Source of the DNA: SXTU01 sp964496695
GTDB lineage: Bacteria > Verrucomicrobiota > Verrucomicrobiia > Limisphaerales > SXTU01
Assembly (NCBI GenBank): GCA_964496695.1
Contig: CAZCBE010000003.1
Coordinates: 62,001 to 126,000 of the forward strand
Reading direction: 5' to 3'
Length of the DNA: 64,000 nt
Both the position numbers and the translations under genes were made by a program. Below, piece after piece: positions 7,816 through 16,277 of the stretch. The notes beneath the pieces were generated by a model. That model searched no databases. It was given only the letters and a program-made list of their open reading frames with translations, and was not told the DNA's origin. The number at the start of each line of letters is the position of its first letter. The first letter of the stretch is position 1.

Positions 7816-8886
7816 GTGAAAAGCCGCCATCTGACCTTGCTCGCCTGGGCCATGACCTTGCTGTTTCCCGCCGCGCTCCGCGCCTGGGATTACGAAGGCC
7901 ACCGCACGGTGAACCTGCTCGCGCTCACCTCGCTGCCGACCAACTTCCCCGCCTTTGCCCGGGATGCCGCGGCCCAGGAACGCGTCGGCTTCCTCGCGGG
8001 CGAGCCGGACCGCTGGCGCAACACGCCTGACCGGCCGCTCCGTCACTTCAACGGGCTCGACCACTATCTCGACGTGGAGGATTTGGAGACCTACGGCCTC
8101 GCGGTGACGAATCTCAGCCCCTTCCGCTACGAGTTCACCGCGCAGCTCGCCGTCATCCGGGCCAAGCACCCGGAGAAATTCCCGGCGGACGAGAAGGACT
8201 TTGACCGCATCAAGCACCTGCCCGGCTTCCTCCCCTGGGCCATCATGGAAAACTACGCCAAGCTCAAGTCCGGCTTCAGCTACCTGAAGGTGTATGAAGA
8301 AATGGGCACTCCGGAGGAAGTTGCCGAAGCGCGCCGGAACATCCTCTACATCATGGGCGTCATGGGGCACTACGTCGGCGACTGCGCCCAACCGCTGCAC
8401 ACCACGCGCAACTTCAACGGCTGGGTGGAGGCGAATCCCAATGGCTTCACAACGAACAAGACGTTTCACTCGTGGATTGATGGCGGTTACCTCAACAAGG
8501 TCGGCGGGCTGAAGTTCGACGAGCTGCGCGCCAAGCTGCGGCCCGCGAACACGCTTGCCAACGCCAGTGGCCCCGCGCGGAGTTCGGAAGAGGTCTTCGC
8601 CGTCGTGATGAACTTCATCCTTGAGCAGCACCGGCACGTCGCCCCCCTCTACCAGATGAACAAGGATGGCCGGCTCTCCGGCAATGGCGAGCATGGTCTG
8701 GAAGGCCTGGCGTTCCTCAACAACCAGATCAAGCTCGCGGCCCAGTTGCTCGGTGACCTCTGGCTGACGGCCTACGAGAGCGCACCCGTGGATAATTTCC
8801 TCAAGAACCAGCTCGCCCGCCGACAGCTCAAGGACGCGCCTCCAGGCACGGAAAAGCCCAAGACCACGAAGAAGAAAAAGCAGTGA
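7816..8886 (+). CDS. secreted S1/P1-type nuclease
   Basis: A zinc-dependent nuclease/phospholipase-C-fold enzyme of the S1/P1 family, probably a periplasmic single-strand-specific nuclease. From the GTG at 7816, a signal peptide ends before W24, so the mature protein would begin with Trp, a metal ligand in P1. The spacing of further ligands matches P1 nuclease: W24...H29, H83, H185-x3-D189-x5-H195 (HYVGDCAQPLH) and H218-x3-D222 (HSWID) have the same intervals as P1 W1, H6, H60, H116, D120, H126, H149, D153. The Asp equivalent to P1 D45 is less clear (D65). The C-terminus is a Lys-rich tail. The cutA gene starts inside its stop codon, so the two are coupled. Confidence 0.9.
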   Translation: MKSRHLTLLAWAMTLLFPAALRAWDYEGHRTVNLLALTSLPTNFPAFARDAAAQERVGFLAGEPDRWRNTPDRPLRHFNGLDHYLDVEDLETYGLAVTNLSPFRYEFTAQLAVIRAKHPEKFPADEKDFDRIKHLPGFLPWAIMENYAKLKSGFSYLKVYEEMGTPEEVAEARRNILYIMGVMGHYVGDCAQPLHTTRNFNGWVEANPNGFTTNKTFHSWIDGGYLNKVGGLKFDELRAKLRPANTLANASGPARSSEEVFAVVMNFILEQHRHVAPLYQMNKDGRLSGNGEHGLEGLAFLNNQIKLAAQLLGDLWLTAYESAPVDNFLKNQLARRQLKDAPPGTEKPKTTKKKKQ

Positions 8887-9209
8887 AGCGTGCCGCCGCA
8901 TTCCGCGTGGTGCTGGTCACCGCACCCAATTTGAAGACGGCCCGCGCGCTGGCCCACGCAGCCTTGACCGCGCGCTTGGTGGCCTGTGCAAACATTGTGC
9001 CGAAGATCGAGTCGCACTACTGGTGGCAGGGCAAGATCGAGTCCAGCCCCGAGACCCTCATCATCTTCAAGACCACGCGCGCGAAGCTGGCTGCGCTGGA
9101 GAAGTTCATTGTGGCCGCGCATCCCTATGACACGCCGGAGTTCGTTGCCCTGCCGCTGGCGGAGGGGAATGCCAGGTATCTGGCCTGGCTGGGCGCTGCC
9201 GTCGGTTGA
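8883..9209 (+). CDS. cutA: CutA-like divalent-cation tolerance protein
   Basis: A 108-residue ferredoxin-like trimeric protein. The family motif is well kept: VVLVTAPNLKTARALAHAAL, then LVACANIVPKIESHYWWQGKIES, ETLIIFKTT and HPYDTPEFVALPL. CutA is widely conserved and was linked to copper tolerance, but its molecular role is unsettled. It starts with GTG overlapping the TGA of the nuclease gene by 4 bp, indicating translational coupling. The coupling with a zinc nuclease is unusual but may be only a local operon. Confidence 0.92.
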   Translation: MKRAAAFRVVLVTAPNLKTARALAHAALTARLVACANIVPKIESHYWWQGKIESSPETLIIFKTTRAKLAALEKFIVAAHPYDTPEFVALPLAEGNARYLAWLGAAVG

Positions 9210-9223
9210 CTGCGGTGCCGGCT

Positions 9224-10210
9224 TCAGCCCTTCGCCGCATCGAAGCCCAGTGCGTTCGCGGCCGAGCCGTAGGCGCCGGCGTAGTCGCCCAGTTCCGCGC
9301 GAAGGAGCTTCGCCTGATGTCCGCCGGCCTGCCACTCATAGTGGCGCACATAACGCTCCAGCGGCACGAACAGCGCCTCTCCCGCCCGCGCGATACCGCC
9401 GCCGATGATGATGGCATCCGAGTCCAGCACGTTGATGAGCGAGCCGATGCTGCACCCTAGCGCCCGCACCGAGCGGTCCCAGATTTCCTTCGCTGGCGCA
9501 TCGCCTTGCACGACGGCAGCAACCAGCTCGTGTGTGCTGGCAAAGCGGCCTTTGGTGCGTTCGCGAATGAACTTGTTGCCCATGAAGTGTTCGAGCGAGC
9601 CCGCCGTGTTGAAGTCGTCGCGCGGGCCGTTCCAATCCACGGTGATGTGGCCAAGATGACCCGCCCGGCCAATTGCTCCGCGCAACAAATGGCCGTCCAC
9701 CATTGCCGCGCCGCCCACGCCCGTGCCTAATGTGAAAAGCATCACGTCGCGCAGCCCACGCGCCGCACCGCGCCAGACCTCGCCGAGCAGGGCGGCGTGG
9801 GCGTCGTTGAGGATTGGGATCGTATTTGGTGAGGCGAGGTAGTCCGTCCAGTCGAGCCGCTCCAGCCCAAGCAGCCGGCCGGGCATCACAGCGATGCTGC
9901 GTGCGTCCTTGGCTGCCAGCCCCGGCGCGGACAGGCCGATGCCCGAGGGTTCGCCCAATTCTCGTCGCCACGCGCGGACGAGCGATCGGATTTTCCCCGC
10001 CCACTCCATGTCGCGGTCCACAAACGGCACGCTGCGCTGGCGCAGCTTTTCACCTTCGCTCGTCACGGCGACCGCCTTGATGCTCGTGCCGCCGAGGTCA
10101 ATTCCGAGGAAATAGTTGAGAGTTGAGGGTTGAGAGTTGAGAGGGGGCTGCTTTGCCGCGAGCGCTCTCGACTTTGAACTTTGAACTTTGAACTTTGAAC
10201 TCTTACCCAT
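9224..10210 (-). CDS. ROK-family sugar kinase (glucokinase-like)
   Basis: An ATP-dependent hexose kinase of the ROK family: phosphate-binding LGIDLGGTSIKAV, catalytic ILNDAHAALLGE (Asn-Asp), LGTGVGGAAMVDG, GRAGHLGH and IIIGGGIARAGE. The usual Cys-x-Cys-G-x-x-G-C-x-E zinc motif of many ROK repressors and kinases is absent, the corresponding region reading WNGPRDDFNTAGSLEHF. I chose the ATG at 10210 because GGAGGG lies 6 bp upstream. It overlaps the SDR stop by 8 bp. This start gives about 30 extra residues (KFKVQSSK..., LNSQPSTLN) encoded by a simple repeat before the core fold. Glucose is a likely substrate given nearby glgC and glmS, but this is inference. Confidence 0.9.
   Translation of the reverse strand: MGKSSKFKVQSSKSRALAAKQPPLNSQPSTLNYFLGIDLGGTSIKAVAVTSEGEKLRQRSVPFVDRDMEWAGKIRSLVRAWRRELGEPSGIGLSAPGLAAKDARSIAVMPGRLLGLERLDWTDYLASPNTIPILNDAHAALLGEVWRGAARGLRDVMLFTLGTGVGGAAMVDGHLLRGAIGRAGHLGHITVDWNGPRDDFNTAGSLEHFMGNKFIRERTKGRFASTHELVAAVVQGDAPAKEIWDRSVRALGCSIGSLINVLDSDAIIIGGGIARAGEALFVPLERYVRHYEWQAGGHQAKLLRAELGDYAGAYGSAANALGFDAAKG
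10114..10201. repeat. simple direct repeats inside the ROK kinase N-terminus
   Basis: Two blocks flank 26 bp: agttgagagttgagggttga at 10116-10145 and four units of actttga at 10171-10201. Both are translated in frame by the ROK kinase and encode its N-terminal extension. Confidence 0.8.
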
Positions 10211-10991
10211 GCTGTCCCTCCGACACGCACCACCCGCCATCCACTGCCAGCACCTGTCCGGTCGCAAATTTCGATTCGTCGCTCAGGAAGAACACGGCGG
10301 CGGCATCGAGGTCCTCGGGTTGGCCGATGCGCCCGCCGTCGAGCGGTTGCTTGGTGCGGATGAAAGCAAGGATCGCCGTATCGGCCTGCGCACGGGCGGA
10401 CATCGGTGTGGCAACGAGTGCAGGTGCCAGGACATTGAAGCGAATGTTGTCCCTCGCGTAGTGCGCCGCAGCGGTCTGCGTGAGGCCGATGATGCCGGCC
10501 TTGGCCGTGGCATAGGCGTGCGTGGCGAAGAAGCCGGGAGAAGGGGACCATCCCAGCACACTGCCCATGTTCAGGATGCTGCCGCCGGTGCCTTGCGCGA
10601 GGAACTGTCGGACGGCGGCGCGGTTGGAGTAGAGGAGCGAGGTGAGATTCTCGTTTAGCGTGAACTGCCAGCCTTCGTCAGTCAGTTCATGCAACGGGCC
10701 GTCTCCGTGCTTGCGTCCGCTGCCGCCCGCGACGTGATACAGCCCGTGGAAACCACCGAATTTCTCCACCGCCAGGGCGATGGCTCGGGCGGCGGTGTCC
10801 GGCAGCATGGCATCAGCGGCCAGGCCAGCCACGGCAGGACCGAGTTCCAGCTCGACGGCCTGAACCTTCTCCGCACTACGTCCGACCACCACCACGCGCG
10901 CACCCTCGCGCACGAAGGCCTTCGTCGCCGAGAGGCCGAGCCCGCTGGTGCCGCCGATGACGACGAGGACTTTGCTGTCGAGTCTGCTCAC
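10203..10991 (-). CDS. SDR-family oxidoreductase
   Basis: A 262-residue classical short-chain dehydrogenase/reductase: cofactor loop GGTSGLGLS, active-site Tyr-x-x-x-Lys as YATAK, VAGGSG (NNAG position) and the C-terminal VDGG motif. The Arg after the second beta strand (VVVVGRSAEKV) suggests NADP(H) preference. The GTG at 10991 is chosen because it begins the Rossmann strand at the normal place (VSRLDSKVLVVIGG); an ATG at 11039 would add 16 residues. The substrate cannot be told from sequence. Its stop overlaps the start of the ROK kinase, so both are translated from one message. Confidence 0.88.
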   Translation of the reverse strand: MSRLDSKVLVVIGGTSGLGLSATKAFVREGARVVVVGRSAEKVQAVELELGPAVAGLAADAMLPDTAARAIALAVEKFGGFHGLYHVAGGSGRKHGDGPLHELTDEGWQFTLNENLTSLLYSNRAAVRQFLAQGTGGSILNMGSVLGWSPSPGFFATHAYATAKAGIIGLTQTAAAHYARDNIRFNVLAPALVATPMSARAQADTAILAFIRTKQPLDGGRIGQPEDLDAAAVFFLSDESKFATGQVLAVDGGWCVSEGQHG

Positions 10992-11089
10992 GCGCGGAGT
11001 GGATAGGATGGACCGCCGGGCAGGCGGGCATTTACCCACACCTACCCGAGGAAGTCATAGACTCCTTGCGTCGTTTCCTACATGAGGGT

Positions 11090-12397
11090 TCAGATCACCG
11101 TCCCGTGCGGGATGACGCCGTTCTTGGGGATGATGACGATGCCGTCGCGGATGACGTAGTTGGGGCCGTCGAAATTCTCCGGCTTGCCCGCAGGCGAGAT
11201 GACGCAGTTGTCCCCGATGCGGACGTTCTTGTCCAAGATGGTGTTCTCGATGCGGCAGTGCTGGCCGATGCCCATGCGCGGTTTGCCCGCGTTGAGGTTC
11301 TCGTGGAGGCTGGCCTGTGATTCGTAATAATCCGCACCCATCATGATGACGCGGTGGAAGTTCGTCCCAATACCCACAAAGCTGCGGATGCCCACGACGG
11401 AATGGCTGATGTGCGCATGGCTGATGATGCAGCCGTCGGAAACCAGCGCGTGATCAATGCTCGCGCCGTTGATCTTGCTGCCAGGCAGGAAGCGTGGGCG
11501 CGTGTAAATCGGCGAACTCATGTCGAAGAAGTTGAACTTCGGCAGCTCTTCCGCGCCGTCGAGGTTTGCCTCGAAGAAGCTCTTGATCGTTCCGATGTCC
11601 TCCCAGTAGCCCTGATAGATGTAGCTGAAGACGCGATGCGTGGTGATGGCCCCGGGGATGATGTGCTTGCCGAAGTCGGTGAAGTCGTTTTCGAGCAGCT
11701 TGACCAGCGTGGAGCGGTTGAAGACGTAGATGCCCATCGAAGCGAGGTAGAAGTCCTCGTTGCCCTCGATGTCGAGTTCATCATACGACTCGCGCGGAAT
11801 CTTGAGCGAGTCGAGCACGTCGGCGTCCTTGGGCTTCTCGACGAAGCGCGAGATGCGGCGTTCGTTGTTGATCTGCAGGATGCCGAGTGATTGCGCGCTG
11901 TCCCGGGTGACGGGGATGGTGGCGATTGTCAGGTCCGCCTTCGACTCGGCGTGCTGGGCGATGATGCGGCGGAAGTCCATCCGGTAGAGCTGGTCGCCGC
12001 TGAGAATGAGGCAGTATTCCCAGTCATGGTTCAGCAGGTGGACGAGGTTCTTGCGCACCGCGTCGGCGGTGCCCTGATACCAGGACGTGCTGTGCATGGT
12101 CTGCTCGGCGGCGAGCAGTTCCACGAAGCCGCCGCTGAAGTGGTCGAACTTGTAGCTCTGGCTGATATGCCGGTGGAGCGAGGCGGTGTTGAACTGCGTG
12201 AGCAGATACACGCGGCGGTAGCCGGAGTTGATGCAGTTCGAGATGGGGATGTCCACGATGCGGTATTTGCCCGCGAGCGGGACCGCTGGCTTGGAGCGGT
12301 CCTGCGTGAGCGGCCAGAGACGAGTTCCCTGCCCGCCGCCCATGACGACAGCGAGGACGTTCGGAACGTGGGGAGCCATGCGACGTGGTGCAGCCAT
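11090..12397 (-). CDS. glgC: glucose-1-phosphate adenylyltransferase
   Basis: ADP-glucose pyrophosphorylase, the committed step of bacterial glycogen synthesis. The nucleotidyltransferase loop GGGQGTRLWPLTQDRSKPAVPLAGKYR is intact, followed by DIPISNCINSGYRRVYLLTQF and SGDQLYRMDF. The C-terminal third is a left-handed beta helix with hexapeptide-like turns (IENTILDKNVRIGDNCVI). At 435 residues it matches the family. I chose the ATG at 12397 with AGGA about 10 bp upstream. It is divergent from glmS across a 95-bp promoter region. No other glg gene is in the window. Confidence 0.95.
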   Translation of the reverse strand: MAAPRRMAPHVPNVLAVVMGGGQGTRLWPLTQDRSKPAVPLAGKYRIVDIPISNCINSGYRRVYLLTQFNTASLHRHISQSYKFDHFSGGFVELLAAEQTMHSTSWYQGTADAVRKNLVHLLNHDWEYCLILSGDQLYRMDFRRIIAQHAESKADLTIATIPVTRDSAQSLGILQINNERRISRFVEKPKDADVLDSLKIPRESYDELDIEGNEDFYLASMGIYVFNRSTLVKLLENDFTDFGKHIIPGAITTHRVFSYIYQGYWEDIGTIKSFFEANLDGAEELPKFNFFDMSSPIYTRPRFLPGSKINGASIDHALVSDGCIISHAHISHSVVGIRSFVGIGTNFHRVIMMGADYYESQASLHENLNAGKPRMGIGQHCRIENTILDKNVRIGDNCVISPAGKPENFDGPNYVIRDGIVIIPKNGVIPHGTVI

Positions 12398-12492
12398 AAA
12401 TAAATCCTGTCTTGCGGTTCGGTTCGGCGCTCCTTTAACCTTTTTTCCAGCGCAAGCGCAAGCAACAACCAACATCCCTCTTCCAACCAGCT

Positions 12493-14367
12493 ATGTGCGG
12501 CATCATCGGTTACATCGGCAAACAACAGGCCACCCCCATCCTGATCGAAGGGCTTCGTCGCCTTGAATATCGGGGCTACGACTCCGCCGGTGTCGCTGTT
12601 CTGCAGAACCGCGAACTCGGCGTCCGCAAGAAAAAGGGCAAGATTGACGAGGGGTTGTCGAAGCTCGTGCAGGCCAGTCCCATCTACGGCCAGGTGGGCA
12701 TGGGCCACACCCGCTGGGCCACCCACGGCCCGCCGACCGATGAGAACTCCCACCCGCATCTCGACGAGTCCGGCAAGATCGCCGTGGTTCACAACGGCGT
12801 GATCGAAAACTTCGACTCGCTCAAGGAACGCTTCCTCAAGGACGGGGACACGTTCAAGTCCGCCACGGACACCGAGGTGCTCGCCCATCTGATCGGCCAC
12901 CACTACGAGGCGCTGATGAAATCAGGGCAGGGGACTTGGAACGGTGAAGGCACGCACCCGCTGGCCCAGGCGGTGATGAACGCCCTGCGCGAAGTCATCG
13001 GCACCTACGGCATCGGCGTCATCTGCACGGACCACCCTGGCGTCATGGTCGGCGCGCGCCGCGGGTCGCCGCTCATTGTGGGCGTCGGCGACAACGAGCA
13101 TTTCCTCGCGAGCGACGCCAGTGCCATTGTCAGCCACACCCGCACGGTCATCTACCTGAAGGACTATGACGTCGTCACCTTGTTCCCGGACAAGTTCAAG
13201 ATGGACTCCCTCGGCACGGAGGTCGCCTCCTTCCAGCTCTCGAAGATCGAGTTCGATGCCGACGCCGCCGAGCGCGGGACGTTCGCGCACTACATGCTCA
13301 AGGAAATCTTCGAGCAGCCCAAGACCGTGCAGAACGCCATTCGTGGCCGCCTCGACGCCGAGGATGGCACCGCGAAGTTCGGCGGCTTGAACATGACCAC
13401 GGCCGAGCTGCGCGCCGTGGACCAGATCGTCATCACCGCCTGCGGCACGAGCTGGCACGCGGCGCTGGTGGGCGAGTATCTCATCGAGGAGTTCGCGCAC
13501 ATCCCGGTCGAGGTGGAATATGCGTCTGAGTTCCGTTACCGCAACGCCCCCATCGAGAAAAACACCCTCTGCCTCGTCATCACCCAGTCCGGCGAGACGG
13601 CGGACACGCTCGCCGGCCTGCGCGAATCGCGTCGGCGCGGCCACAAGGTGCTCTCCATCTGCAACGTCGTCGGCAGCACCATCGCCCGCGAGGCGGACGG
13701 CGGCATCTACCTGCACGCGGGGCCCGAAATTGGCGTCGCGTCCACCAAGGCCTTCGTCAGCCAGGTCAGCGTGTTGACCATGTTCGCCCTGATGATGGGC
13801 CGCATCCGCATGTTGTCCAACCGGCGCGGGAGCCAGATCATCAAGGGCCTCGAAGCCATTCCCGACCAGATCCAGAAAATTCTCGACCAGAACGAGGAGA
13901 TCAAGCGCATCGCCCTCAAGTATGCCCACGCCGAAGACTTCTTCTTCCTTGGCCGCCAATACAACTTCCCCGTCGCCCTCGAAGGCGCGCTCAAGCTCAA
14001 GGAAATCTCCTACATCCACGCGGAAGGCTATCCCGCCGCCGAGATGAAGCACGGCCCCATCGCGATGATTGATGAGAAGACGCCGACGGTCATCCTCGCG
14101 CCCACCGACGCGCTTTACGAGAAGACCTTCAGCAACCTCGAGGAAATCAAGGCGCGCAAAGGTCCGATCATCGCACTGGCCACCGAGGGCAACGAGCGGA
14201 TCAAGGAAAAGGTCGAGGACGTCATCTACCTTCCGGCCACCTGGGAGCCGTTGCAACCGCTCCTCGCCGTCATCCCGCTGCAGCTCCTCAGCTACCACAT
14301 CGCCGTCGCGCGCGGCTGCGACGTGGACAAGCCCCGCAACCTCGCCAAGAGCGTGACGGTGGAGTGA
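12493..14367 (+). CDS. glmS: glutamine-fructose-6-phosphate aminotransferase (isomerizing)
   Basis: Makes glucosamine-6-phosphate from fructose-6-phosphate and glutamine, the entry to UDP-GlcNAc and the cell envelope. The N-terminal nucleophile is Cys2 (MCGIIGYIG), followed by RRLEYRGYDSAGVAV, GHTRWATHG and the DNHPH-like segment NSHPHLDESGKIAVVHNGVIEN. Two SIS domains follow (residues about 305-440 and 475-610) with TACGTSWHA, TQSGETADT and the C-terminal KSVTVE. The length of 624 aa is typical. It shares a divergent control region with glgC. No glmS riboswitch-like leader can fit in the 95 bp. Confidence 0.97.
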   Translation: MCGIIGYIGKQQATPILIEGLRRLEYRGYDSAGVAVLQNRELGVRKKKGKIDEGLSKLVQASPIYGQVGMGHTRWATHGPPTDENSHPHLDESGKIAVVHNGVIENFDSLKERFLKDGDTFKSATDTEVLAHLIGHHYEALMKSGQGTWNGEGTHPLAQAVMNALREVIGTYGIGVICTDHPGVMVGARRGSPLIVGVGDNEHFLASDASAIVSHTRTVIYLKDYDVVTLFPDKFKMDSLGTEVASFQLSKIEFDADAAERGTFAHYMLKEIFEQPKTVQNAIRGRLDAEDGTAKFGGLNMTTAELRAVDQIVITACGTSWHAALVGEYLIEEFAHIPVEVEYASEFRYRNAPIEKNTLCLVITQSGETADTLAGLRESRRRGHKVLSICNVVGSTIAREADGGIYLHAGPEIGVASTKAFVSQVSVLTMFALMMGRIRMLSNRRGSQIIKGLEAIPDQIQKILDQNEEIKRIALKYAHAEDFFFLGRQYNFPVALEGALKLKEISYIHAEGYPAAEMKHGPIAMIDEKTPTVILAPTDALYEKTFSNLEEIKARKGPIIALATEGNERIKEKVEDVIYLPATWEPLQPLLAVIPLQLLSYHIAVARGCDVDKPRNLAKSVTVE

Positions 14368-14370
14368 TTG

Positions 14371-14504
14371 CGGAGCGCGGCTGTGTCCCGCTCGGCGCGG
14401 GATCAGCCGCAGCAACGTCCAAGTGCCCGGCGGTATTAGAATTCCGCCCCTCTCCGCCAAGCGCAGCCCGCTGCGGCTGGTCGCCGCGACACAGCCGCGC
14501 TCCG
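14371..14504. repeat. long inverted repeat after glmS
   Basis: Perfect 17-bp arms CGGAGCGCGGCTGTGTC (14371-14387) and GACACAGCCGCGCTCCG (14488-14504) bound a 134-bp element with smaller internal stems. It begins 4 bp after the glmS stop and could act as a terminator-like structure. The remainder of 14368-14654 shows no gene. Confidence 0.8.
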
Positions 14505-14654
14505 GTGCTGTCAGCGATGTGTGCGATTCCGCATTTCTACGGCAATCACTCTATTTGCCCCGAGTGCGTGGCTGTGGCACATTGCGTCCGTGCAACCCCG
14601 TTTCATTTCCTAGCCTCCGCCTGACCCTTACCCGTCACGCGCCAGACTAAACTT

Positions 14655-16232
14655 ATGAGTGGGCCTAAATGCGTTGTCGTCGCGCCGCTTGCCCCGGCAC
14701 TCCCCTTGGTTCCCATCCTCTTCGTCGCGGCAGCGGCCACGGTGGGCACGATGGCCCTGATCAGTTTGTCCACCCACTACCTGGAGCGGCGCAAGCTGGA
14801 GGCCCGCTTTCGGCGCACCAAGGATGATCTCACGGCCGTCGCCACCCGGCTTCGGGCGCTGGGCGAGGAATCGGATGAACTTCAGGACAACTTGGAGGAG
14901 CTTTCGCGCCGCGCCGACGAGATGATGCAGAAGGGTGAGTGCGAGCAGGCCGTGGCCTTGCTGGCCTCCTCAGTGGCGGCGGTCGAGCACCAGCGGCGAC
15001 TGCTCGAGGCCTGCATTGAGCGCCGTATCGGTGAACTGCAGCGTCGCTTCTTCGAACTCACGGCGCGCGGCACGGAACTGGCCGCTGCCCGGCAGCACTT
15101 TGAGTTGTTCGCCCAGACCGCCACGCCACCGGACTGGCCGGTGGCGGAACGCGAGCGCATCGCCGCACTCTGCCGCACGGCGCTGGATCAGATCATGGTG
15201 CCCGCCCCGCTGGCTCCCGACCTGAGCGAAGCCGGCGCGGAGCGGCTCAAGGACGCAGAGGAGCAAATGAAGGTCGCCGAGCGGGCGTTGGAGCAGGCCC
15301 GGCAGGACGCTTCCGCCGAGGTCAACCGGACGCAGGCCCGCCTTATGGCCGACCGGCTCGGCATCAGCACGGCGCGCACCATCACGCTCACCGACTGGCT
15401 GGCCGCCCGACCGGCGGTGGTCGCGCCGCCCACGGCGGCGGAGAATGGCATTCTCAAGAAGCTCGACGCGCTCATGGCGCAGATCGGTGCCTTGCAGGAC
15501 ACCGCCGGCTGGGCGGAACTCATGCGTCGCGCCGAAACGGTGCGGACCGAAACGGATGCAGGCCGGCGTCGCCGGCTCTACGAAAGCCTCGTGCTGGAGA
15601 GCGGCCAGCGGCTCAAGCAGTTGCGTGCCACCCAGGCTTGGATCGCGGAAGTAGATGCGTTGATCGAGGAGGCTGAGCCTTATGCCGGCACTGCCGTGGA
15701 CACGGTGGCCGGCGCACTGCGCGATCTCCGTCGCGCTGGGCGGCCCGAAGACCTCACCCCTTGGCGTGATCGGCTGGCTGCCGCTCAGCAGCGCGAACTG
15801 GCCCGGCTGGAGCACGAGCGCAAACGCCATGCGATCCTCGAATCACTCGCCGCGCTGGGTTACGAAACCAGCGAGGGCATGGAGACCGCGCTGGCCCAGG
15901 CGGGCAAACTGGTCATCCGCAAGCCGGGCGACGAGGAATACGCGGTCGAAGTGGTGAGTGACGCGAACCTGTCCTTGATGCAGACCACCATGGTCCGTTA
16001 CGCCGATGCGCCCGTGATGACCGAGCAGCAGCGCCAGCGCGACTGCGAGCGCGAGGAGGAGTGGTGTGCCGATCACGCGCGCCTCCGCGACCGTCTGGCG
16101 CAACAGGGGCTGGCCACCAGTTTCAAGCTCAAGCTGCCTTCCGGCGAGCATCCGGTGAAGGTGGTGCAGAAGGACCGGACTTCCGCCGCGAAGCCCGCGC
16201 CGGAGAGTCGAGTCTTGCAGCACACCCGTTGA
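14655..16232 (+). CDS. membrane-anchored coiled-coil protein, first gene of the kinase operon
   Basis: A 525-residue protein with one N-terminal hydrophobic helix (residues 8-40, PLVPILFVAAAATVGTMALI) followed by long helical, charged coiled-coil stretches to about residue 420. The last 110 residues look like a small alpha/beta domain (GKLVIRKPGDEEYAVEVVSD, ATSFKLKLPSGEHPVKVVQK). No enzyme motif is recognised. It precedes the giant kinase gene by 45 bp on the same strand. A membrane scaffold or substrate for the kinase/phosphatase pair is a reasonable inference. The protein begins MSGPKCVVV, with a Cys at position 6. Confidence 0.8.
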   Translation: MSGPKCVVVAPLAPALPLVPILFVAAAATVGTMALISLSTHYLERRKLEARFRRTKDDLTAVATRLRALGEESDELQDNLEELSRRADEMMQKGECEQAVALLASSVAAVEHQRRLLEACIERRIGELQRRFFELTARGTELAAARQHFELFAQTATPPDWPVAERERIAALCRTALDQIMVPAPLAPDLSEAGAERLKDAEEQMKVAERALEQARQDASAEVNRTQARLMADRLGISTARTITLTDWLAARPAVVAPPTAAENGILKKLDALMAQIGALQDTAGWAELMRRAETVRTETDAGRRRRLYESLVLESGQRLKQLRATQAWIAEVDALIEEAEPYAGTAVDTVAGALRDLRRAGRPEDLTPWRDRLAAAQQRELARLEHERKRHAILESLAALGYETSEGMETALAQAGKLVIRKPGDEEYAVEVVSDANLSLMQTTMVRYADAPVMTEQQRQRDCEREEEWCADHARLRDRLAQQGLATSFKLKLPSGEHPVKVVQKDRTSAAKPAPESRVLQHTR

Positions 16233-16277
16233 GCAGCGATTTTCAGGCCGCCAGTCCGCGCAGATCGTCGTGATGCC

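Noticed and set aside
10171..10201. Short tandem repeats that could suggest a CRISPR array
   Set aside because: Units are 7 bp with no unique spacers and no cas genes; a simple-sequence repeat explains them.
12922..14460. Long minus-strand open frame opposite glmS
   Set aside because: glmS is unambiguous on the plus strand; the antisense frame has no family features.
14520..14600. Possible tRNA-like fold in the glmS-coiled-coil gap
   Set aside because: No consistent cloverleaf or T-loop sequence could be found by eye.
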